From the NCBI RefSeq assembly GCF_029278565.1, contig NZ_CP119559.1, forward strand, positions 434,001 through 498,000: a stretch of 64,000 nucleotides of DNA. Direction: 5' to 3'. Origin of the DNA: Haloarcula halophila (GTDB lineage Archaea > Halobacteriota > Halobacteria > Halobacteriales > Haloarculaceae). Of this stretch, positions 60,127-64,000 are shown piece by piece. A program made the translations under genes and the position numbers. The notes beneath the pieces are model-generated. The model saw only the letters and a program-made list of their open reading frames with translations, did no database searches and was not told the origin of the DNA. Positions within the stretch are counted from its first letter, which is position 1, and the number at the start of each line of letters is the position of its first letter.

Positions 60127-60558
60127 ATGAGCAACCGTTCGGACATTCCGCCGGATACGCTGTCCGTCGAACTCACCGAAGACGGCGTCGTCGTCGAGTA
60201 TCTCGACGGCAGGCGCGTCTACTACTACGGCGTCCCCGAAACCGTCGAGGGCAGCGTCCGCACGCCGCCCGGAAAAGACACCCACGTCCTGGTGACCGAC
60301 CGGAGCGAGACCACGGGCATCCTGGTCTACGTCAACGACCTCCGGACCCACGACGACATCCTCGAAGAGACCGGCGTCGGCCGCGTCATTCTCGACGACG
60401 GCGACACTGACGAGCTGTTCCCTGGGATCACCGTTCGGGACGAACAGATGCGTGTCGTCGTCGACGTGGACTTCGAGGTCGCTGACGGTCGGATCTTCGT
60501 CTTCGAAGAGGACGAACTCGGCGAACGGAGTTACGAGGTCGTTCCGGAGACGGACTAA
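60127..60558 (+). CDS. Conserved haloarchaeal protein (DUF5796-like)
   Basis: 143 residues, start ATG 60127: MSNRSDIPPDTLSVELTEDG, then VEYLDGRRVYYYGVPE. The all-beta, acidic protein resembles what I recall as DUF5796; I cannot confirm the number. No catalytic motif. Divergent from the shikimate kinase gene. Confidence 0.72.
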   Translation: MSNRSDIPPDTLSVELTEDGVVVEYLDGRRVYYYGVPETVEGSVRTPPGKDTHVLVTDRSETTGILVYVNDLRTHDDILEETGVGRVILDDGDTDELFPGITVRDEQMRVVVDVDFEVADGRIFVFEEDELGERSYEVVPETD

Positions 60559-60588
60559 CGAGTGCAGAAACCCCGCGGGACGGCGCCG

Positions 60589-60864
60589 TTACTCTCCCAT
60601 ATACTGCGCTTCCCAGTCGCGCCGAGCCTCGATCTCGCGACGCCCCCTGCGTGTCAGTGTATAGAAATTCGTCCGCCGGTCACGCTGCCCTTTCTCGACG
60701 AGTCCTTTTTCGACGAGCGTGTCGAGATTCGGATAGAGCCGTCCGTGGTGGATCTCCTTCTCGTAGTACTCTTCGAGTTCGTCCTTGATCGCCAGCCCGT
60801 GGGGTTCCTCTAATCCGGAGATGACGTAGAGGAGGTCGCGCTGGAAGCCGGTCAGGTCGTGCAT
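60589..60864 (-). CDS. PadR-family transcription regulator
   Basis: 91 residues: LTGFQRDLLYVISGLEEPHG, KDELEEYYEKEIHHGRLYPN, VEKGLVEKGQRDRRTNFYTL. The G-x-L-Y-P-x-L-x2-L wing motif is the PadR hallmark. Its promoter region is AT-rich (60870-60910). Target unknown. Confidence 0.9.
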   Translation of the reverse strand: MHDLTGFQRDLLYVISGLEEPHGLAIKDELEEYYEKEIHHGRLYPNLDTLVEKGLVEKGQRDRRTNFYTLTRRGRREIEARRDWEAQYMGE

Positions 60865-61207
60865 AGGGTTCTCCTGCTCACATATTACTGTCTAAATCTT
60901 TTAAATATGTCGGAACAGAGGGTTTCCGGTCAGGCTGGAGATCCATACACCGGATAAGACCGCCTGGAAAGAGCCCGGAAGGGGCGAATCACGAACGGTG
61001 GGTTTCGAGTCAGGAATTCTTCACTCCCCGAAAGATGACGATGAGGTATTATTTGTACTGAAACGATACACCGGAGGCACTCGGTCCGAACAAATCCGTT
61101 CCGCCTGCGGTCCGTGGCCGACAGGCTGCTCAAACAGTGGCGGGCAACTAGACGGAACGACGGCACTACTGCTGTTCGGTATCGGTCAAGCGAAGTAAGT
61201 GGAAAGC

Positions 61208-61283
61208 GGTCGTGAGAAAACACGACCACTTGCCGCCCTGAATTGGTCCCCGCTGACGCTTCGGCCCTCCAAGCGAAGCGTCA
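61208..61283. repeat. Two perfect hairpins in a gene-free region
   Basis: GGTCGTG-AGAAAA-CACGACC (61208-61227) and TGACGCTTCG-N10-CGAAGCGTCA (61254-61283) are perfect stems of 7 and 10 bases, 26 bases apart. The 577-base stretch 60865-61441 has no supported gene. The shape fits a remnant or MITE of an IS200/IS605-type transposon end, or a structured RNA; I cannot decide between them. Confidence 0.45.
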
Positions 61284-61441
61284 CTTAGGTGAAGGAGAGT
61301 GAGGAACTTAAATGTACCGGCACCGGTGAGAGCGTGTTATCTTTCGAAGTAGTTGTCCGAGAACCAAATTGTCGGGGACCGAGTTCCACGTCTGGGAGTG
61401 AGCGCGGAACCCACTTGAGTCCTCGGCGTCGAGAGTACGGC

Positions 61442-62161
61442 ATGAGAGTTCGCGGTGAGCGGGAGTGTCAGGACTGTGGGACCCGCTGGTCCTACTACGA
61501 GACCGGAAGTATCGCCTGTCCGGAGTGCGGGAGCGTCCACAGCGTGGGGATCGACGATCGGACACGACACACCGACGCCCCTGCGACGCTCGACCTGACG
61601 CCGGTCCGAAACCGGATCGAGCGGGATACGGTCGAGGAACTCGCGACGCAAGCGGCGGAGAGCTGTCGGAGCTACGCCCGCAAGCGAGGGTTCATCGACG
61701 CGGGCGAGCTCCGACCCCTCGACGAGACGTTCGTCGCCGCGCGGGAACTCCAGGCGGTGGGCGACGAGATCGGACGCGGCCTCCGGATCGAGGACGACGT
61801 GGAACTGTACTTCTACGACCTGCTGAGCGGTGCCGACGCGGGCGAGCGGCCGGCACCGGACGAGGTCCCGTCGACACTGCGATCCCCCTACGGACTGGCG
61901 ATGGCCGCTGCCGTCGGGGACTACCAACGTGACCTCCGGACGTACCTCGACGACCATCCGAGCGAGCAGGCGCGACGGCTCTCCGGACGGATTCGCGATC
62001 ACCGCAAACGGATCGAGGCGCTCGACGGCGACATCGACCCCGCCGACGCAGACCGCCTGGTCAGCGCGGCCCGCGACCTCGGCCGGTTCGCGATCGAGGG
62101 CGACGAGACCGCCTACGTCACCGCCGACAACTGGCTCGCCGGGATCGAGGACGGCTCGTAG
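61442..62161 (+). CDS. Zinc-ribbon hypothetical protein
   Basis: 239 residues from ATG 61442. N-terminal zinc ribbon (CQDCGTRW, CPECGSVH, residues 8-30) and a long helical acidic domain (60-235). Resembles TFIIB-type-ribbon proteins conserved in haloarchaea; function unknown. Convergent with the NUDIX gene. Confidence 0.7.
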   Translation: MRVRGERECQDCGTRWSYYETGSIACPECGSVHSVGIDDRTRHTDAPATLDLTPVRNRIERDTVEELATQAAESCRSYARKRGFIDAGELRPLDETFVAARELQAVGDEIGRGLRIEDDVELYFYDLLSGADAGERPAPDEVPSTLRSPYGLAMAAAVGDYQRDLRTYLDDHPSEQARRLSGRIRDHRKRIEALDGDIDPADADRLVSAARDLGRFAIEGDETAYVTADNWLAGIEDGS

Positions 62162-62162
62162 C

Positions 62163-62657
62163 TCACCGGACCCGACGGAGCAACGCCGCGTCGAGGGCGG
62201 ACTCCGGGATCGCGTCGGTCCAGGTGACCTCGACGATCCCCTCGTCGGCGAGGCCCGGATCGTCTGTCAGCGTCGTGGTCTCGGGGGTTGCCCGGTAGGT
62301 CCCGAAGTGGAACTGCGCCGAGCGATCCCCGTGGGCGACGGTGATCTCGCTCACGGCCAGCAACTCCTCGACGGCGACCGTGACGCCGGTCTCCTCCCGG
62401 ATCTCTCGGACGAGTGCCTCGGCACGGCTCTCGCCCGCCTCGACGCCACCGCCGGGGAGCTTCCAGGTCGCGTCCTCGTAGCTGTCGCCCTCACGGACGA
62501 ACAGGACGCGGCCGTCGTCGTCCTCGACGAGTCCGCCGACGCCCCACTCCAGGCCGTCCTCGATCCGACGCTGGATCGATTCGAAGCTCGCGGCGTCGGT
62601 CGCTCTCGTGACTCGGCGCGTCACCACGTCCCGGTCCGTAAACGCCTCCAGGGACAT
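62163..62657 (-). CDS. NUDIX hydrolase
   Basis: 164 residues with the NUDIX box G-x5-E-x7-R-E-U-x-E-E-x-G-U: [18 protein letters not shown] followed by REETGV. Hydrolyses a nucleoside diphosphate linked to another group; substrate unknown. Starts three bases after the folD stop, so it is the second gene of the operon. Confidence 0.92.
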   Translation of the reverse strand: MSLEAFTDRDVVTRRVTRATDAASFESIQRRIEDGLEWGVGGLVEDDDGRVLFVREGDSYEDATWKLPGGGVEAGESRAEALVREIREETGVTVAVEELLAVSEITVAHGDRSAQFHFGTYRATPETTTLTDDPGLADEGIVEVTWTDAIPESALDAALLRRVR

Positions 62658-62660
62658 CGC

Positions 62661-63554
62661 TCAGGGGAGGTCGACGTCGATCCCGTGCTGGCGGCTCGCC
62701 GCCTTGACGGTGTTGTACAGCAGCATCGCGCGGGTCATCGGCCCGACGCCGCCGGGGACCGGCGTGATCGCACCGGCGACCTCCTTCGCGCTCTCGAAGT
62801 CCACGTCGCCGACCAGTTCGCTTCCGTTCTCGGTGTCGGCGTCGACGCGGTTGATCCCCACGTCGATGACCGTCGCACCCTCCTTGAGCATCTCGCCGTC
62901 GATCATCTCCGGGACGCCGGCGGCCGCGATCACGATGTCGGCCTCGCCGGTCTTCGCGGCGAGATCCTCGGTCCGGGAGTGACAGACCGTCGTGGTCGCG
63001 TTGCCGCCGGGGGCCTTCTGGACGAGCAGGTTCGCCATCGGCTTGCCGACGATGTCCGACCGGCCGACGACCACGGCGTCTTTCCCCTCGGTGTCGACGC
63101 CCGCTGATTCGATCAGCTTCTGGATACCGTGGGGGGTACAGGGCTTGTACCTGGCGTCACCAGCAACCAGGCGGCCGACGTTCTCGGGGTGGAACCCGTC
63201 GACGTCCTTCTCGGGGTCGATCGCCCGCAGGACCGCCCGGTCGTCGACGTGGTCGGGGACAGGCATCTGGACGAGGATGCCGTTGACGTTCCCGTCGGCG
63301 TTGAGGTCGTCGATAGTGTCGTACAACTCGTCGGCGTCGGCCTCGGGGTCGATCTCGATGTCGATAGCCTCGATCCCGACCTCCGCACAGTCGTCCTGTT
63401 TCATCGAGACGTAGGTCTCGCTCGCGGGGTCGTCGCTCATCAGCACCGTCGCCAGCGACGGCTGGACGCCCTCGTCTGCGAGTTGGTCGATAGCCGTCGC
63501 GAGGTCGTCCCGAACCGACTGGGCGACCGCGTTCCCGTCGAGAATCTCTGTCAT
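62661..63554 (-). CDS. folD: Methylenetetrahydrofolate dehydrogenase/cyclohydrolase
   Basis: 297 residues. SETYVSMKQDDCAEVGIEAI contains the catalytic Lys, GILVQMPVPDHVD and PCTPHGIQKLIES are family signatures, VVVGRSDIVGKPMANLL binds NADP and TPVPGGVGPMTRAML is the C-terminal signature. Acts in one-carbon metabolism. Confidence 0.96.
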   Translation of the reverse strand: MTEILDGNAVAQSVRDDLATAIDQLADEGVQPSLATVLMSDDPASETYVSMKQDDCAEVGIEAIDIEIDPEADADELYDTIDDLNADGNVNGILVQMPVPDHVDDRAVLRAIDPEKDVDGFHPENVGRLVAGDARYKPCTPHGIQKLIESAGVDTEGKDAVVVGRSDIVGKPMANLLVQKAPGGNATTTVCHSRTEDLAAKTGEADIVIAAAGVPEMIDGEMLKEGATVIDVGINRVDADTENGSELVGDVDFESAKEVAGAITPVPGGVGPMTRAMLLYNTVKAASRQHGIDVDLP

Positions 63555-63633
63555 CACCTGGAGTGGGACTCCCGCGAGGCAAAAACGTCACTATGACATT
63601 GTCGGCAACGGTGTCACAGTCACGCGTGGCCGG

Positions 63634-64000
63634 CTACGGGCACGCCTCGGCGGTGAACTCCCGCCGCTCGCTCCCCTGCCGTCCGGCGTTCGTCGCCCCG
63701 TCGGGAACGGCAACGAGCATCGCCTGCCCGCCGTAGCCGTGGGTCCGGTCGTGGCCGCGGACGACGACACAGGAGACCGAGTCGGGGATCGAGACGGTCT
63801 CGGACCGCGTGAACGGGGCCGTCGAGTGCGCGTGCAGCAACTCGCGTCGACCGAGTTTGTCCCCGTCGAGCGTCTCGACCTGCCACCAGTCGGCGTAGCC
63901 GTCCTCGCCGTCGTCGTCGTGGTAGAGCGTCACGTCGAACCGGTACTGGCCGTCGTCGGTGGACTCGACCGTGACACCGACGACGTTAGCCTCACGCAGA
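63634..64000 (-). CDS. Hypothetical protein, 5' end beyond the window
   Basis: The frame is open to the window edge (122 codons seen) and ends at 63634. Visible sequence contains REANVVGVTVESTDDGQYRF, WWQVETLDGDKLGRREL and RSETVSIPDSVSCVVVRGHD, a beta-sandwich-like pattern with conserved histidines (HDRTHGYGGQAM). Similar small domains occur in haloarchaeal proteins of unknown function. Confidence 0.62.
   Translation of the reverse strand, partial: LREANVVGVTVESTDDGQYRFDVTLYHDDDGEDGYADWWQVETLDGDKLGRRELLHAHSTAPFTRSETVSIPDSVSCVVVRGHDRTHGYGGQAMLVAVPDGATNAGRQGSERREFTAEACP

Overview
The window is haloarchaeal DNA. The coding sequence is GC-rich with acidic proteins, many ATGA/GTGA start-stop overlaps, and archaeal TATA boxes 25-30 bases before leaderless starts. 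It encodes archaea-specific proteins: a HalX response regulator, MBF1, a GHMP-type shikimate kinase, class III type IV pilins and a HerA-like ATPase. No rRNA, tRNA or CRISPR array was recognised.

Positions 1-27072 are accessory DNA made of at least two integrative elements in tandem. The junction is a 123-base direct repeat (15198-15320 and 26950-27072, two mismatches). Each copy lies about 55 bases past the stop of a related tyrosine integrase (14081-15139 and 25865-26896). The right element (about 11.75 kb) reads as a complete pleolipovirus-like provirus. Its order is HNH and zinc-finger microgenes, HUH replication initiator, small acidic protein, four-helix membrane protein (VP3-like), long spike (VP4-like), ORF5/6/7-like membrane proteins, P-loop NTPase (VP8-like), an AT-rich two-gene cargo, paired winged-helix repressors, integrase and att.

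The left element runs off the window. It has a membrane/secreted-protein operon (1-3000), an AbrB-like regulator, an AT-rich membrane cargo gene, a catalytic-domain-only recombinase, two type IV pilins, an Orc1/Cdc6 gene with ORB-like repeats, zinc-finger and J-domain proteins and its own integrase. Two of its genes (6003-6838 and 8563-9557) carry single-base frameshifts in G4 runs. This indicates decay or assembly error.

From 27.3 kb on the DNA is ordinary chromosome. A glycogen/glucan cluster (malQ, nucleotidyltransferase, GT4 glycosyltransferase, 1507-residue double glucoamylase) is followed by dinB with a PCNA-binding tail, HerA-like ATPase, tpiA and HalX regulator. Next come the hisC/adenylate kinase/CDP-alcohol transferase/MBF1 group, oxidoreductases, tyrA-rsm22-surE with membrane proteins, a divergent NicO/nikR nickel pair, beta-carbonic anhydrase, chorismate mutase/shikimate kinase, and folD/NUDIX.

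The most novel material is in the mobile half. The AT-rich membrane/FlgT_C-like gene pair inside the provirus is a candidate superinfection-exclusion or defence module. The membrane operon at the left edge resembles a second, undescribed virion or vesicle module.
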